From Cellulomonas cellasea (GTDB lineage Bacteria; Actinomycetota; Actinomycetes; Actinomycetales; Cellulomonadaceae), in contig NZ_BJLR01000017.1 of the NCBI RefSeq assembly GCF_006538745.1, forward strand, positions 1-64,000: 64,000 nt of DNA. The letters are read 5' to 3'. Position 1 is the first letter of the stretch. Each line of letters opens with the position of its first letter. A program made the translations under genes and the position numbers. The notes beneath the pieces were generated by a model that did not search any database, was not told the DNA's origin, and worked only from the letters and a program-made list of their open reading frames with translations. Positions 16,398 to 25,196 of this stretch are shown piece by piece.

Positions 16398-17249
16398 TCA
16401 CTCCGGGTTGCAGCGCGCCGCGAGGGTCGCGAGCGAGCCGGCGTCGGGCCGCCACGGCTCGAGGTTCCACGTGTCCTTGTCGGGCGCGCCGACCGCGTGG
16501 CACAGGAACTGGTCGCGCATCGTCGTGCTGTCGGCCTCGGGCTCCTGCGCGACGACGGCCGCCCACGTCCCGTCCTGGGCCGCGAGCCCGCCGGCGCGCG
16601 CCCACGGCGTCGGGTCGACCGCGAGCGACCGCCCGCCCTCGCGCTCGCCCCACTCGGCGCTCTCGAGCACCGCGGTGCCGAACCACACCCGCGCGGACGC
16701 CGGGGCGTCGAAGGTCCCGCCGGGGAGCCCGGGGGAGACGGACACCGTCAGCAGGTCGGGCGCGACGACGTCGAACGTCGCGCGCAGCCGGGCATCGTCC
16801 TCGCTCGTGGCCGTCACGGGTGCGAGGCCGCCGACGAACGCCCCTCCGGCGTCGCGCAGCACGACCGACCCGTCGACCTGGGGCTCGAACGTCGTCCCCT
16901 CGGGCGCCGCCACGGACGCGGCCAGGGCGGGCGGGGTCGTGCGGGCCCAGACCGGCACGGTCGCGGCGACCGACCCGTCAGGCTGCGGCTCGACCGCCAC
17001 GGTCCCGGTCTCGAGGTCGGCCCGCACCACGAGCGTGAGCGCGCCGGACGGCACCGGGGTGCCTGTCGCGCGGACCTCGGCCGCGGTCGGGGGGGCCGGG
17101 GTCTCGGCCACCTCGGGTTCGCCCTCCGGGGCGGTCCCGCCGGTCGGCGACGAGGGCGTCGGGCCGGGGCCGGCCGCGGGCGAGCACGCCGTGAGCAGCG
17201 CGGTCAGGACCAGCCCCGCGACCACGAGCCGGGGCGTCGTCCGCTGCAT
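16398..17249 (-). CDS. DUF2599 lipoprotein
   Basis: 283 residues. The signal peptide ends in a lipobox (LLTAC, Cys22), followed by a Pro/Thr/Gly linker of ~30 residues. The C-terminal third carries the DUF2599 features: LAVDPTPWARAGG, then MRDQFLCHAVGAPDKDTWNLEPWRPD and a final Cys. The middle is an all-beta-looking domain. DUF2599 function is unknown; it is exported and membrane-anchored. It starts at a leaderless promoter (TACGGT, 6 bases before ATG) with a three-copy palindromic repeat directly upstream. Confidence 0.88.
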   Translation of the reverse strand: MQRTTPRLVVAGLVLTALLTACSPAAGPGPTPSSPTGGTAPEGEPEVAETPAPPTAAEVRATGTPVPSGALTLVVRADLETGTVAVEPQPDGSVAATVPVWARTTPPALAASVAAPEGTTFEPQVDGSVVLRDAGGAFVGGLAPVTATSEDDARLRATFDVVAPDLLTVSVSPGLPGGTFDAPASARVWFGTAVLESAEWGEREGGRSLAVDPTPWARAGGLAAQDGTWAAVVAQEPEADSTTMRDQFLCHAVGAPDKDTWNLEPWRPDAGSLATLAARCNPE

Positions 17250-17255
17250 GCCCGA

Positions 17256-17261
17256 ACCGTA
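17256..17261 (-). promoter_or_regulatory. -10 element of leaderless DUF2599 promoter (TACGGT)
   Basis: On the minus strand TACGGT ends 6 bases before the ATG at 17249. The matching -35 window (about 17,279-17,284) lies inside the first 36-bp repeat, so a protein bound to the repeat would contact or block the promoter. Confidence 0.55.
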
Positions 17262-17369
17262 GCCCGGGTCGCGGCCCGTTCGGCACCGTGCCGCGCGACC
17301 CGGGTCGCGGCCCGACCGGCACCGTGCCGCGCGACCCGGGTCGCGGCCGGACCGGCACCGTGCCGAGCG
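17262..17369. repeat. Three 36-bp tandem repeats of alternating palindromes
   Basis: Units at 17262-17297, 17298-17333 and 17334-17369. Each contains the 13-bp palindrome CGGCACCGTGCCG; the two unit junctions form a perfect 16-bp palindrome CGCGACCCGGGTCGCG (17294-17309 and 17330-17345). The array abuts the -10 of the DUF2599 gene and lies downstream of the FnIII-CBM2 gene stop at 17424. Confidence 0.85.
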
Positions 17370-17423
17370 GCCCTGGGCGCGAGCGCTCGCCCCGGGCCGG
17401 CGCGCCCGGGACCGACGCCGGCG

Positions 17424-18209
17424 TCAGACGAACGCGCACGCCCGGTTGTTGAGCGAGATCTCCGCGGGCCGCTGCGGCGACCCCGTGGCGCGGAACCGCA
17501 CGGTAACGCTCCCGCCGGGCTCGATGTGCGCGTTGCGCGGCAGGTTCTCGACGAACACGCCCTGCTCGAGCTGGACCACCGCCGCGCCCCACACCCGCGT
17601 CGCCTGCTCGCCGTTCACGAACGCCCACCCGAGCCGCCAGCTCTCGACGGCCGTGGCGGTGCCGTTCCGCACGGTCACGCGCCCGACGAAACCACCGGGC
17701 CGCCGGTGCGTGCGGTACTCGACCGTGCACGTGGGCGGCGTCGCCGCGCCGGTCGTGAACCGCGTCGCGGGCGAGCGGGGCGCCGAGTTGCCCGCCATGT
17801 CCTGCGCGGTCACGTACACGGCGTACTCGGTGTGCGGGGCGAGGTCGACGAGCTGCGTCATGGGCGCGTACGTGCGGTGGAGGAACGCCCCGCTGATCTC
17901 GTCGTACAGCGTGTAGGTGACCTCCCACTCGTCGTCCGAGCCGGGCCACCGCAGCTCGACCGACGTGCCGTCGACGCGCACGACCTCGGGTGCGCCCGGC
18001 GCGGTCGGCGGTGTCGTGTCCCCCTCCCAGGGGAGCGTCGGGGTGGGCGACGGGGTCGGCGGCAGCGCGGTCGCGTGCCGCGCCTCCCGGGTGCCGGAGG
18101 CCTCCCGCGTGCCGGCCTGGGCCGGTGCGGTGCCCGCGACGGCGGCGAGCGCCGCGACGACGACGAGCGTTCCGAGGACGGGCGGTCGGGGGGACGGGCG
18201 CTGGTGCAC
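17424..18209 (-). CDS. Secreted FnIII-CBM2 protein without catalytic domain
   Basis: 261 residues: signal peptide (~1-32), a Pro/Thr linker, one fibronectin type III domain (~65-155: DTTPPTAPGAP, VELRWPGSDDEWEVTYTLYD, YVTAQDMAGNSAP) and a C-terminal CBM2 (Cys161 to Cys258). Compared with the two CBM2 modules in the neighbouring cellulases, only one of the three cellulose-stacking tryptophans is kept (Trp207); the other two positions are Arg170 and Arg225. The core Trp191 and Trp195 remain. It may therefore bind something other than crystalline cellulose. The GTG start is preceded by GAGGAGC. It is divergent from purL. Confidence 0.85.
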   Translation of the reverse strand: MHQRPSPRPPVLGTLVVVAALAAVAGTAPAQAGTREASGTREARHATALPPTPSPTPTLPWEGDTTPPTAPGAPEVVRVDGTSVELRWPGSDDEWEVTYTLYDEISGAFLHRTYAPMTQLVDLAPHTEYAVYVTAQDMAGNSAPRSPATRFTTGAATPPTCTVEYRTHRRPGGFVGRVTVRNGTATAVESWRLGWAFVNGEQATRVWGAAVVQLEQGVFVENLPRNAHIEPGGSVTVRFRATGSPQRPAEISLNNRACAFV

Positions 18210-18527
18210 GGGGGCTCCTCGTCGTCGTCGACGTCGTGACCGGTCGGGGCTCCGCCGGGTCCGGCGCCGGGCAGACCCCGCCGCGCTCCCGGACGGCGTC
18301 GTGCGACGCGCCCCTCGGCCGAGCGTGCCACCGCGACGGCCGACGGGGGGCGCCCGGAGGTGCGGGCGAATGGATTCACCCTGGCGCGGGCCACGGCCGC
18401 CCGTCGCGGGACCGCAGCGCCCGCGGACGCCCGCACCCGCCCGCTCCCGCCGCCGGTAACCTGGGCACGTCTGCCGACGGACGCCCGCGGGCTCACGCCC
18501 GGGCCGGGCCACCAGCCGAGGGAATCG
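18210..18527. promoter_or_regulatory. Divergent intergenic region, FnIII-CBM2 gene / purL
   Basis: 318 bp without a credible gene. It must hold both promoters. A possible -10 (TAACCT, 18457-18462, plus strand) would start a ~58-base purL leader. No purine riboswitch fold or conserved box was recognised. Confidence 0.4.
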
Positions 18528-20924
18528 ATGACCACCGCGCCCCAGCACGTCCAGCACCAGTCCGACACCGTGGACCACGCGGCCTCGACCCCGGACCAGG
18601 AGCAGCCGTTCGCCGAGCTCGGCCTCAAGCCCGACGAGTACCAGCGCATCCGCGACATCCTCGGCCGTCGGCCCACGGCCGCCGAGCTCGCGATGTACTC
18701 CGTGATGTGGTCCGAGCACTGCTCGTACAAGTCGAGCAAGAACCACCTGCGCCAGTTCGGCGAGAAGACGACCGACGAGATGAAGAAGCACCTGCTCGTC
18801 GGGATCGGCGAGAACGCGGGCGTCGTCGACATCGGCGACGGCTGGGCGGTCACGTTCAAGGTCGAGTCGCACAACCACCCGAGCTACGTCGAGCCGTACC
18901 AGGGCGCGGCGACGGGCGTCGGCGGCATCGTGCGCGACATCATCTCGATGGGCGCGCGGCCCGTCGCGGTCATGGACCAGCTGCGGTTCGGCGCGGTCGA
19001 CCACCCGGACACCGCGCGCGTCGTGCACGGCGTCGTGTCCGGCGTCGGCGGCTACGGCAACTCGCTCGGCCTGCCGAACATCGGCGGCGAGCTCGTGTTC
19101 GACCCGTCGTACCAGGGCAACCCGCTGGTCAACGCGCTGTGCCTGGGCGTGCTGCGCCACGAGGACATCCACCTCGCGAACGCGTCGGGCGTCGGCAACA
19201 AGGTCGTGCTGTTCGGGGCCCGCACGGGCGGCGACGGCATCGGCGGCGCGTCGATCCTCGCGAGCGAGACGTTCGACGACGCGAAGCCCTCCAAGCGCCC
19301 GTCGGTGCAGGTCGGCGACCCGTTCATGGAGAAGGTGCTCATCGAGTGCTGCCTCGAGCTGTACGCGGCGCGCGTCGTCGAGGGCATCCAGGACCTCGGC
19401 GCGGCCGGCATCTCGTGCGCGACGAGCGAGCTCGCGAGCAACGGCGACGGCGGCATGCACGTGGACCTCGAGAACGTGCTGCTGCGCGACCCGTCCCTGA
19501 CGGCCGGCGAGATCCTCATGTCGGAGTCGCAGGAGCGCATGATGGCGGTCGTCACGCCGGAGAAGCTCGACGCGTTCCTCGCGATCACGTCGAAGTGGGA
19601 CGTCGAGACCGCGGTCATCGGCGAGGTCACCGGCACGGGCCGTCTGACGATCGACCACCACGGGCAGCGCATCGTCGACGTCGACCCCAAGACGGTCGCG
19701 CACGAGGGCCCGGTCTACGACCGCCCGTACGCGCGCCCGGCGTGGCAGGACGCCCTCAACGCCGACACCGTCTCGGGCCCCGAGGGCGCCGGGCGCGTGG
19801 CCCGCCCGAGCACGCCCGACGAGCTCCGCGCGACCGTGCTGCAGCTGCTCGCGTCGCCCAACCTCGCGTCGAAGTCGTGGGTCACCGACCAGTACGACCG
19901 CTTCGTGCAGGGGAACACCGCGCTCGCGCAGCCCGACGACGGCGGCGTCGTCCGCGTCGACGAGACCACCGGCCTCGGGGTCGCGCTCGCGACCGACGCG
20001 AACGGCCGCTACGCGAAGCTCGACCCGTATACGGGCGCCCAGCTCGCGCTCGCGGAGGCCTACCGCAACGTCGCCACGACCGGCGCGCGCCCGCTCGCGG
20101 TGACCGACTGCCTCAACTTCGGCAGCCCCGAGCACCCCGACTCGATGTGGCAGCTCGTCGAGGCCATCCGCGGTCTGGCGGACGCGTGCCAGGCCCTCGG
20201 CGTGCCCGTGACCGGCGGCAACGTCTCGCTCTACAACGGCACGGGTGAGCCCGGGCACATCGACTCCGCGATCCACCCGACCCCCGTCGTCGGCGTGCTC
20301 GGCGTGCTCGACGACGTCGCCTCGGCGACCGCGTCCGGCTGGACCCAGCCGGGTCAGGGCGTCTACCTGCTCGGCACGACCCGCGGCGAGCTCGACGGCT
20401 CCGCGTGGGACGACGTCGCGAACACCCACCTCGGCGGCCTGCCGCCCGCGGTCGACCTCGAGGCCGAGCGCCGGCTCGCCGAGGTCCTCATCCGCGCGAG
20501 CCGCGACGACCTCGTCGACGCGGCGCACGACCTCTCCGAGGGCGGTCTCGCGCAGGCGCTCGTCGAGGCGAGCCTGCGCTTCGACGTCGGGGTGCAGGTC
20601 GACCTCGAGCCGCTGTGCCGGCGCGACGGCGTGACCCCGTTCGAGGCGCTGTTCTCCGAGTCGACGGCCCGCGCGATCGTCGCGGTCCCGCGCAGCGAGG
20701 AGGTCCGGTTCACGGACCTGTGCACCGCGCGCGGCGTCCCGGTGCTGCGCCTCGGCGTGACCGACGACGCGTGCGCCCCGGGTGCCGGCGTCGCGACGGG
20801 CGGCTCCGACGCCGTCACGGAGCACGAGCACACCCCGTCGGTCGAGGTCGCCGGGCTGTTCACGCTGCCGCTCGCCGAGGCCCGCGCCGCCCACGAGGGG
20901 ACGCTGCCGCGGTACTTCGCCTGA
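18528..20924 (+). CDS. purL: Phosphoribosylformylglycinamidine synthase subunit PurL
   Basis: 798 residues, the small-PurL form that works with separate PurS and PurQ (not in this window). It converts FGAR to FGAM using ATP and ammonia from PurQ in purine synthesis. Landmarks: [15 protein letters not shown] (~64-78), [19 protein letters not shown] (~111-129), GGDGIGGAS (~239-247), a second AIRS-type half starting near residue 480 with TGGNVSLYN and [11 protein letters not shown]. The ATG at 18528 lacks a strong ribosome site (GAGGGAATCG just upstream). ~40 residues before the first motif are disordered. Stop is followed by ~115 bp to rsgA. Confidence 0.97.
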   Translation: MTTAPQHVQHQSDTVDHAASTPDQEQPFAELGLKPDEYQRIRDILGRRPTAAELAMYSVMWSEHCSYKSSKNHLRQFGEKTTDEMKKHLLVGIGENAGVVDIGDGWAVTFKVESHNHPSYVEPYQGAATGVGGIVRDIISMGARPVAVMDQLRFGAVDHPDTARVVHGVVSGVGGYGNSLGLPNIGGELVFDPSYQGNPLVNALCLGVLRHEDIHLANASGVGNKVVLFGARTGGDGIGGASILASETFDDAKPSKRPSVQVGDPFMEKVLIECCLELYAARVVEGIQDLGAAGISCATSELASNGDGGMHVDLENVLLRDPSLTAGEILMSESQERMMAVVTPEKLDAFLAITSKWDVETAVIGEVTGTGRLTIDHHGQRIVDVDPKTVAHEGPVYDRPYARPAWQDALNADTVSGPEGAGRVARPSTPDELRATVLQLLASPNLASKSWVTDQYDRFVQGNTALAQPDDGGVVRVDETTGLGVALATDANGRYAKLDPYTGAQLALAEAYRNVATTGARPLAVTDCLNFGSPEHPDSMWQLVEAIRGLADACQALGVPVTGGNVSLYNGTGEPGHIDSAIHPTPVVGVLGVLDDVASATASGWTQPGQGVYLLGTTRGELDGSAWDDVANTHLGGLPPAVDLEAERRLAEVLIRASRDDLVDAAHDLSEGGLAQALVEASLRFDVGVQVDLEPLCRRDGVTPFEALFSESTARAIVAVPRSEEVRFTDLCTARGVPVLRLGVTDDACAPGAGVATGGSDAVTEHEHTPSVEVAGLFTLPLAEARAAHEGTLPRYFA

Positions 20925-21026
20925 GCTGGCGCGCGGGGCGCGGTCCGGACGGACGGCGGCCGTGCGTGAGCTGACGCGCCCGCTGACGCCCGCGTAAATC
21001 CGTGGCCCGCAGCGCCGGGCCCGGCC

Positions 21027-21032
21027 TAGCGT
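21027..21032 (+). promoter_or_regulatory. -10 element of leaderless rsgA promoter (TAGCGT)
   Basis: TAGCGT, then 7 bases, then ATG at 21040; no ribosome site. Confidence 0.65.
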
Positions 21033-21039
21033 CGCCCGC

Positions 21040-22128
21040 ATGAGCGAGCAGCAGGACGGCCCGGTGGTCCGGGTGGTGCGTGTCGACCGGCACGCCGTCC
21101 TGGTGCTGCCCACGGACGCCGCGGGCACGGTCGAGCCCGTGCAGGGGGACGGCCCGGCCGTGCCCGACGCGCTCGGCCCACCCACCCCGCGGCGCGTCGA
21201 GCTCGACCGCGACGGCCTCGTCCCGACCGGCGACGGCACGCGCCTCGCCCCCACGGTCGGCGACGTCCTCGTGCTCGACGAGCGCCCCGGCGTCCCCCCG
21301 CGCGTCCACCGTCTCGTGCCCCGCCGCACCGCGCTCGTGCGCGACTCCGCGGACCGCACCTCCCTCACGCAGGCGCTCGCGGCCAACGTCGACGTCGTGC
21401 TCGTCGCCGAGCACCTCGACCCGGAGCCGGACCTCGGGCGCGTCGAGCGGCTCCTCACGCTCGCGTGGCGCTCGGGAGCGCAGCCCGTCGTGGTCCTCAC
21501 CAAGGCGGACCTGGCACCGGACGCCGACGCGATCGCCGCCGAGGTCGCGGACGCCGCGATCGGCGTCGAGGTGCACGTCGTGAGCGCGACTGACGGCACC
21601 GGGCTGGAGCCGCTGCGCGCGCTTCTGACGCCGGGCACGACGATCGTCGTCGTCGGCCCCTCGGGTGCCGGGAAGTCGACGCTCGTGAACGCGCTCGCCG
21701 GGCGCGAGGTGATGGCCACGGGGGAGCGCCGGGCCGACGGGCGCGGCCGGCACACGACCGTGCACCGCGAGCTCGTCGCGCTCGGCGGCGGGGCGATGCT
21801 CATCGACACCCCGGGCGTGCGCGGCGTGGGACTGGTCGCGGACGCCGACGCGCTGAGCACGACCTTCCCCGATGTCGAGGAGCTCGCGGCGCGGTGCCGG
21901 TTCCGCGACTGCGCCCACGCGAGCGAGCCGGGCTGCGCGGTGCGCGACGCGCTCGACTCGGGCGAGCTGCCGCAGCGGCGGTTCGCGAGCTGGCAGCGTC
22001 TGGCCCGCGAGGCGGCGTTCCAGGCGCGGCGGGCCGACGCACGCCTGGCCGCAGAGGCGAAGGCCCAGCACAAGCGGGCTACGGCCGACCACCACCGCCA
22101 CCAGCGGGCGACCGCGCCGCGCCGCTGA
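21040..22128 (+). CDS. rsgA: Ribosome small-subunit GTPase RsgA
   Basis: 362 residues. A circularly permuted GTPase of 30S maturation, recognised by motif order G4-G1-G3: TKAD (~152), GPSGAGKST (~208), DTPGVRG (~255), then the Zn-binding CRFRDCAHASEPGC (~289-302) and a basic His/Arg-rich tail. The N-terminal OB-fold region is shorter and more acidic than in E. coli RsgA, as in other actinobacteria. The gene is leaderless and convergent with the secreted repeat protein; only 32 bp separate the stops. Confidence 0.93.
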   Translation: MSEQQDGPVVRVVRVDRHAVLVLPTDAAGTVEPVQGDGPAVPDALGPPTPRRVELDRDGLVPTGDGTRLAPTVGDVLVLDERPGVPPRVHRLVPRRTALVRDSADRTSLTQALAANVDVVLVAEHLDPEPDLGRVERLLTLAWRSGAQPVVVLTKADLAPDADAIAAEVADAAIGVEVHVVSATDGTGLEPLRALLTPGTTIVVVGPSGAGKSTLVNALAGREVMATGERRADGRGRHTTVHRELVALGGGAMLIDTPGVRGVGLVADADALSTTFPDVEELAARCRFRDCAHASEPGCAVRDALDSGELPQRRFASWQRLAREAAFQARRADARLAAEAKAQHKRATADHHRHQRATAPRR

Positions 22129-22160
22129 GCACCGCGGGCCGGTCGGTGGTGCGGGTCCTC

Positions 22161-23090
22161 TCAGGCGCACTGCCCGGAGCGGGTGCCCCGGATCGAGGCC
22201 GTGCGGAGGACGACGACTCCCGCGGGGCCCGTGTTGCCCGTGCAGGTCAGGTCGCCCTTGACGAACAGGCGTCCGATCGTGACGTCGCCGTCGTTGCCCG
22301 TCAGGTGCACGGAGCCGGCGACGGTCGAGGAGCAGCGAACCTGGTACTGGTCGACGGCGAGGCGGACGGTTCCCGCGGACGCGGAGCCGGAGCCGGGGCC
22401 GGGACTGTGGCCGGACCCTGGATCGGTCGCGGAGCCGGACCCGGAGCCGGAGACGGACAGGTCGCCGCCCACGGTGCTCGTGCACAGCCCCAAGGAGTGC
22501 GTGGTGGGGCCGGCGAGGGTGAGGTCGCCGGTGACGGTGCTCCACGCGACATCGATGTCGTTCTCGGCCCGCACGGTGAGCGAGGCGCCGAGGTGAGCGT
22601 GGACGACGGACACGAAGTACGTCGCCGTCACGTCGACCGGTCCCGCCACCGACGTCCCGTAGAGGGCGTACGCCCCGCTCGAGCCTGACAGCCCGCCCTT
22701 GACGTTCGTCTCCTCCAGGTCCACGTAGCCGGGTGCATCTGAGGGCCAGCTCGTGGTGATGTCGCCGTCGACGGTGCTGGCGGACGTGCTGAGCACCCCG
22801 GAGGACGCGATGTCGCCGTGGATCGAGGTGCGGGAGATGCCGAGCCGGCCTCCGGGCGGGATCGTGACGTCGCCGTGGACACCGACGTCGACGAGGTAGC
22901 AGGTCTCGTCGTCGACGAGCAGGTCGGCGTCGATCCGCTGCCACCTGACCGCCCCACCGGAGTTCGCGGTGAGATCGCTGCACCGGACGGTCGGCACCGC
23001 CGCGGAGGTGGGTGTCGCCGGGGCGAGCGCTGCGGCCACGGCGAGAGCCAGTGCCGCCGCGACGGCGCGTCGACGTCCTCGTCCGTGCAT
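22161..23090 (-). CDS. Secreted repeat protein, beta-solenoid-like, with Gly/Ser/Pro insertion
   Basis: 309 residues: a clear Sec signal peptide (~1-31), then about ten rungs of ~15-20 residues built round a Gly-Asp-hydrophobic turn (HGDVTIPPG, HGDIASSG, DGDITTS, TGDLTLAG, GGDLSVSG, KGDLTCTG). This pattern resembles right-handed beta-helix or bactofilin-like solenoids. Between two rungs (~225-250) sits a Gly/Ser/Pro stretch. Six cysteines could form disulfides. No catalytic residues recognised. It lies next to, and divergent from, the GH5 cellulase, so a wall or substrate-adhesion role is possible but unproven. GGGGGGAAAG precedes the ATG. Confidence 0.75.
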   Translation of the reverse strand: MHGRGRRRAVAAALALAVAAALAPATPTSAAVPTVRCSDLTANSGGAVRWQRIDADLLVDDETCYLVDVGVHGDVTIPPGGRLGISRTSIHGDIASSGVLSTSASTVDGDITTSWPSDAPGYVDLEETNVKGGLSGSSGAYALYGTSVAGPVDVTATYFVSVVHAHLGASLTVRAENDIDVAWSTVTGDLTLAGPTTHSLGLCTSTVGGDLSVSGSGSGSATDPGSGHSPGPGSGSASAGTVRLAVDQYQVRCSSTVAGSVHLTGNDGDVTIGRLFVKGDLTCTGNTGPAGVVVLRTASIRGTRSGQCA

Positions 23091-23236
23091 CGGCTTTCCC
23101 CCCGAAGAGCCCTGGTGTGGCTCCTCGAGTGTGCGCCGGGCAGCCCCGTCCCACCAGACGACCGCTCCGCGCGACCGCTCCGCGCCGCTGGCCCCCGCCG
23201 TGGGCCGCCGCCGGTGCGAGTTGCCGGTCGAGTGAT

Positions 23237-23246
23237 GAAACGTTTC
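23237..23246. promoter_or_regulatory. Candidate operator GAAACGTTTC upstream of GH5 gene
   Basis: Perfect 10-bp palindrome centred on the CG of AACGTT, inside a locally AT-rich 18-bp stretch, 158 bp before the cellulase ATG. It has the shape of a LacI/GalR-family operator (central CG) but differs from the TGGGAGCGCTCCCA box of CebR/CelR. The 314-bp gap 23091-23404 holds nothing else recognisable. Confidence 0.5.
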
Positions 23247-23404
23247 TCATGCCGGAACGCGTGCGCTCCCGCACCCTCGGAAGGCACCCTGAAGACCCCG
23301 CTCGCGTGACCCCCGCGCGGGCCCGGACCGCGCGCACCCCTCGTGCCGGCGGACCGGGCCGGTGGACGGGCGTCCGCACGCACGTGCTCACGACGAGGAG
23401 ATGC

Positions 23405-24907
23405 ATGTTCCAGCGCAGGAAGGCAGCCGCGTGGCTGTCCGCGACGGTCCTGGCAGTCACAGGGATCGGCGCGTTCACCGCGACCACCGCCCAGGCGGCC
23501 GTCGGCTGCTCGGTCGAGTACAAGATCACCAACCAGTGGGGCGGCGGCTTCGGTGCCGACGTCAAGGTCACGAACCTCGGCGACCCGGTCGGCTCGTGGG
23601 ACGTCCAGTGGACGTTCGCCGGCGGCCAGCAGGTCACCCAGCTGTGGAACGGCGTCGCGTCGCAGTCCGGCGCGGTCGTGACGGTCCGCAACCACACGTG
23701 GAACGGCTCGCTCGCCAAGGGCGCCAGCGCGGGCTTCGGCTTCAACGGCTCGTGGAGCGGCAGCAACCCGGTCCCGACGACGTTCCGCCTCAACGGCACC
23801 ACGTGCACGGGAGGCACCACGACGACGCCCACGCCGACCCCGACGACGACCTCGACCCCGCGTCCGACGGCGACGCCGACCGCGACGGCCACCCCTCGGC
23901 CCACCGCGACCCCGACTCCCACGGCCACCACGACGCCGCCGCCCACCGGCGGCGGCAAGGGCCCGGTCGGCTCGCCGGCGCAGGTCAACGGCCAGCTCCA
24001 CGTGTGCGGCGTGAACCTGTGCAACCGGTTCAACCAGCCGATCCAGCTCCGCGGCGTCAGCACGCACGGCATCCAGTGGTTCGCGTCGTGCTACACCGAC
24101 GCCACGTGGGACGCGCTCGCGACCGACTGGCGGGCCGACGTCGCGCGGGTCGCGATGTACGTCCAGGAGCAGGGCTACGAGACGAACCCGTCGCTCTTCA
24201 CGGACCGGGTCAACACGTACGTCGACGAGATCTCCGAGCGGGGCATGTACGCGATCATCGACTTCCACCTGCTGAACCCGGGTGACCCGAACTACAACCT
24301 CGACCGGGCCAAGACGTTCTTCGCCTCGGTCGCCAAGCGCAACGCGGCGAACCCGAACGTGATCTACGAGATCGCGAACGAGCCGAACGGCGTGAGCTGG
24401 GCCGGCATCAAGTCCTACGCCGAGCAGGTCATCCCGGTCATCCGCGCGGCCGACCCCGACGCCGTGATCCTCGTCGGGACGCGCGCCTGGTCGTCGCTGG
24501 GCGTGTCCGAGGGCTCCAACGAGGCCGAGGTCGTGAACAACCCGGTCAACGCGACGAACATCATGTACACATTCCACTTCTACGCGGGCTCGCACCAGCA
24601 GAGCTACCGGGACGTGCTCTCGCGCGCGGCCGGCCGGATCCCGATGTTCGTGACGGAGTTCGGCACGCCGAGCGCGTCGGGCGACGGGCCGAACGACCTG
24701 GCCAGCACGGCGGCGTGGCTCGACCTGCTCGACAGCAAGAAGATCAGCTGGGTCGCGTGGAACTGGTCCGACAAGAGCGAGTCGAGCGGCCTGCTCAAGC
24801 AGGGCGCATGCAGCGGCGGCTCGCAGTCGGGCACCGGCGTGCTGAAGGAGGGCGGCGTGTTCCTGCGCGAGCGCACCCGCACGGCGGACGTCTTCCCGAC
24901 GGCCTGA
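23405..24907 (+). CDS. Secreted endoglucanase, CBM2-GH5
   Basis: 500 residues, extracellular beta-1,4-glucanase. Signal peptide (~1-31, ends AQA), N-terminal CBM2 (Cys35 to Cys137) with all three binding tryptophans (NQWGGGF, QLWNG, HTWNG), a Thr/Pro linker (~140-183) and a GH5 catalytic domain. The acid/base Glu326 is in YEIANEPNG and the nucleophile Glu418 in VTEFGTP; RGVSTHGIQW and FHFYAGSH are further GH5 landmarks. ATG 23405 is preceded by GAGGAG. The opening resembles that of the GH6 enzyme downstream almost residue for residue. Own promoter, operator candidate and terminator. Confidence 0.95.
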   Translation: MFQRRKAAAWLSATVLAVTGIGAFTATTAQAAVGCSVEYKITNQWGGGFGADVKVTNLGDPVGSWDVQWTFAGGQQVTQLWNGVASQSGAVVTVRNHTWNGSLAKGASAGFGFNGSWSGSNPVPTTFRLNGTTCTGGTTTTPTPTPTTTSTPRPTATPTATATPRPTATPTPTATTTPPPTGGGKGPVGSPAQVNGQLHVCGVNLCNRFNQPIQLRGVSTHGIQWFASCYTDATWDALATDWRADVARVAMYVQEQGYETNPSLFTDRVNTYVDEISERGMYAIIDFHLLNPGDPNYNLDRAKTFFASVAKRNAANPNVIYEIANEPNGVSWAGIKSYAEQVIPVIRAADPDAVILVGTRAWSSLGVSEGSNEAEVVNNPVNATNIMYTFHFYAGSHQQSYRDVLSRAAGRIPMFVTEFGTPSASGDGPNDLASTAAWLDLLDSKKISWVAWNWSDKSESSGLLKQGACSGGSQSGTGVLKEGGVFLRERTRTADVFPTA

Positions 24908-24918
24908 CCCTGCGGTCC

Positions 24919-24937
24919 CGGACGGCTCGACCGTCCG
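24919..24937 (+). terminator. Short hairpin after GH5 gene
   Basis: CGGACGG / CCGTCCG arms with a 5-base loop, 12 bases after the stop. Confidence 0.5.
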
Positions 24938-24957
24938 ATCCCGTCTGAACCGTGGTC

Positions 24958-24991
24958 ACGCGCGGCGTCCGGTCCCCCGGGCGCCGCGCGT
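24958..24991 (+). terminator. Second hairpin after GH5 gene
   Basis: Perfect 10-bp arms ACGCGCGGCG / CGCCGCGCGT with a 14-base loop. Together with the preceding hairpin it forms a double terminator between the two cellulase genes. Confidence 0.55.
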
Positions 24992-25034
24992 GCGTCCGGG
25001 GGTGCCGCCCTCGGCTCTCCACCGGTGCAGATGA

Positions 25035-25048
25035 CGTTTGCCAAAACG
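25035..25048. promoter_or_regulatory. Candidate operator CGTTT-N4-AAACG upstream of GH6 gene
   Basis: Inverted repeat with 5-bp arms in an AT-rich island (25031-25057) 149 bp before the ATG. The right arm continues as AAACGATTAATGATCCG, which lines up loosely with AAACGTTTCTCATGCCG of the GH5 operator region, so the same regulator might read both. A 6-bp-arm hairpin (CTCGTC-TCCT-GACGAG, 25106-25121) lies in the leader. Confidence 0.45.
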
Positions 25049-25196
25049 ATTAATGATCCGCGGAATGCGCTTGCCGCCTGGCGTCGGAGGCTTCGCTGGG
25101 CTTGTCTCGTCTCCTGACGAGGCGACCCCGCACGGCCTCTCGACACCGACGTCGACGTCCCGCGGGCGCGCGCACACCCTGACGAACGGGAGAAGC

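Noticed and set aside
17262-17369. Three 36-bp repeats as a CRISPR array
   Set aside because: Repeats are directly contiguous with no spacers, and no cas genes are near.
18210-18527. Purine riboswitch before purL
   Set aside because: No conserved aptamer core could be found, and purine riboswitches are not usual in this phylum.
17424-22073. Very long minus-strand open frame (over 1500 codons) across purL and rsgA
   Set aside because: Only its first 5' third-frame part, 17424-18209, is a gene. The rest is an antisense shadow of purL/rsgA, as expected in DNA with G/C at almost every third position.
20860-24072. Minus-strand open frame of >1000 codons over rsgA, the repeat protein and GH5
   Set aside because: Product is Arg/Pro/His low complexity, and well-conserved genes occupy other frames at the same place.
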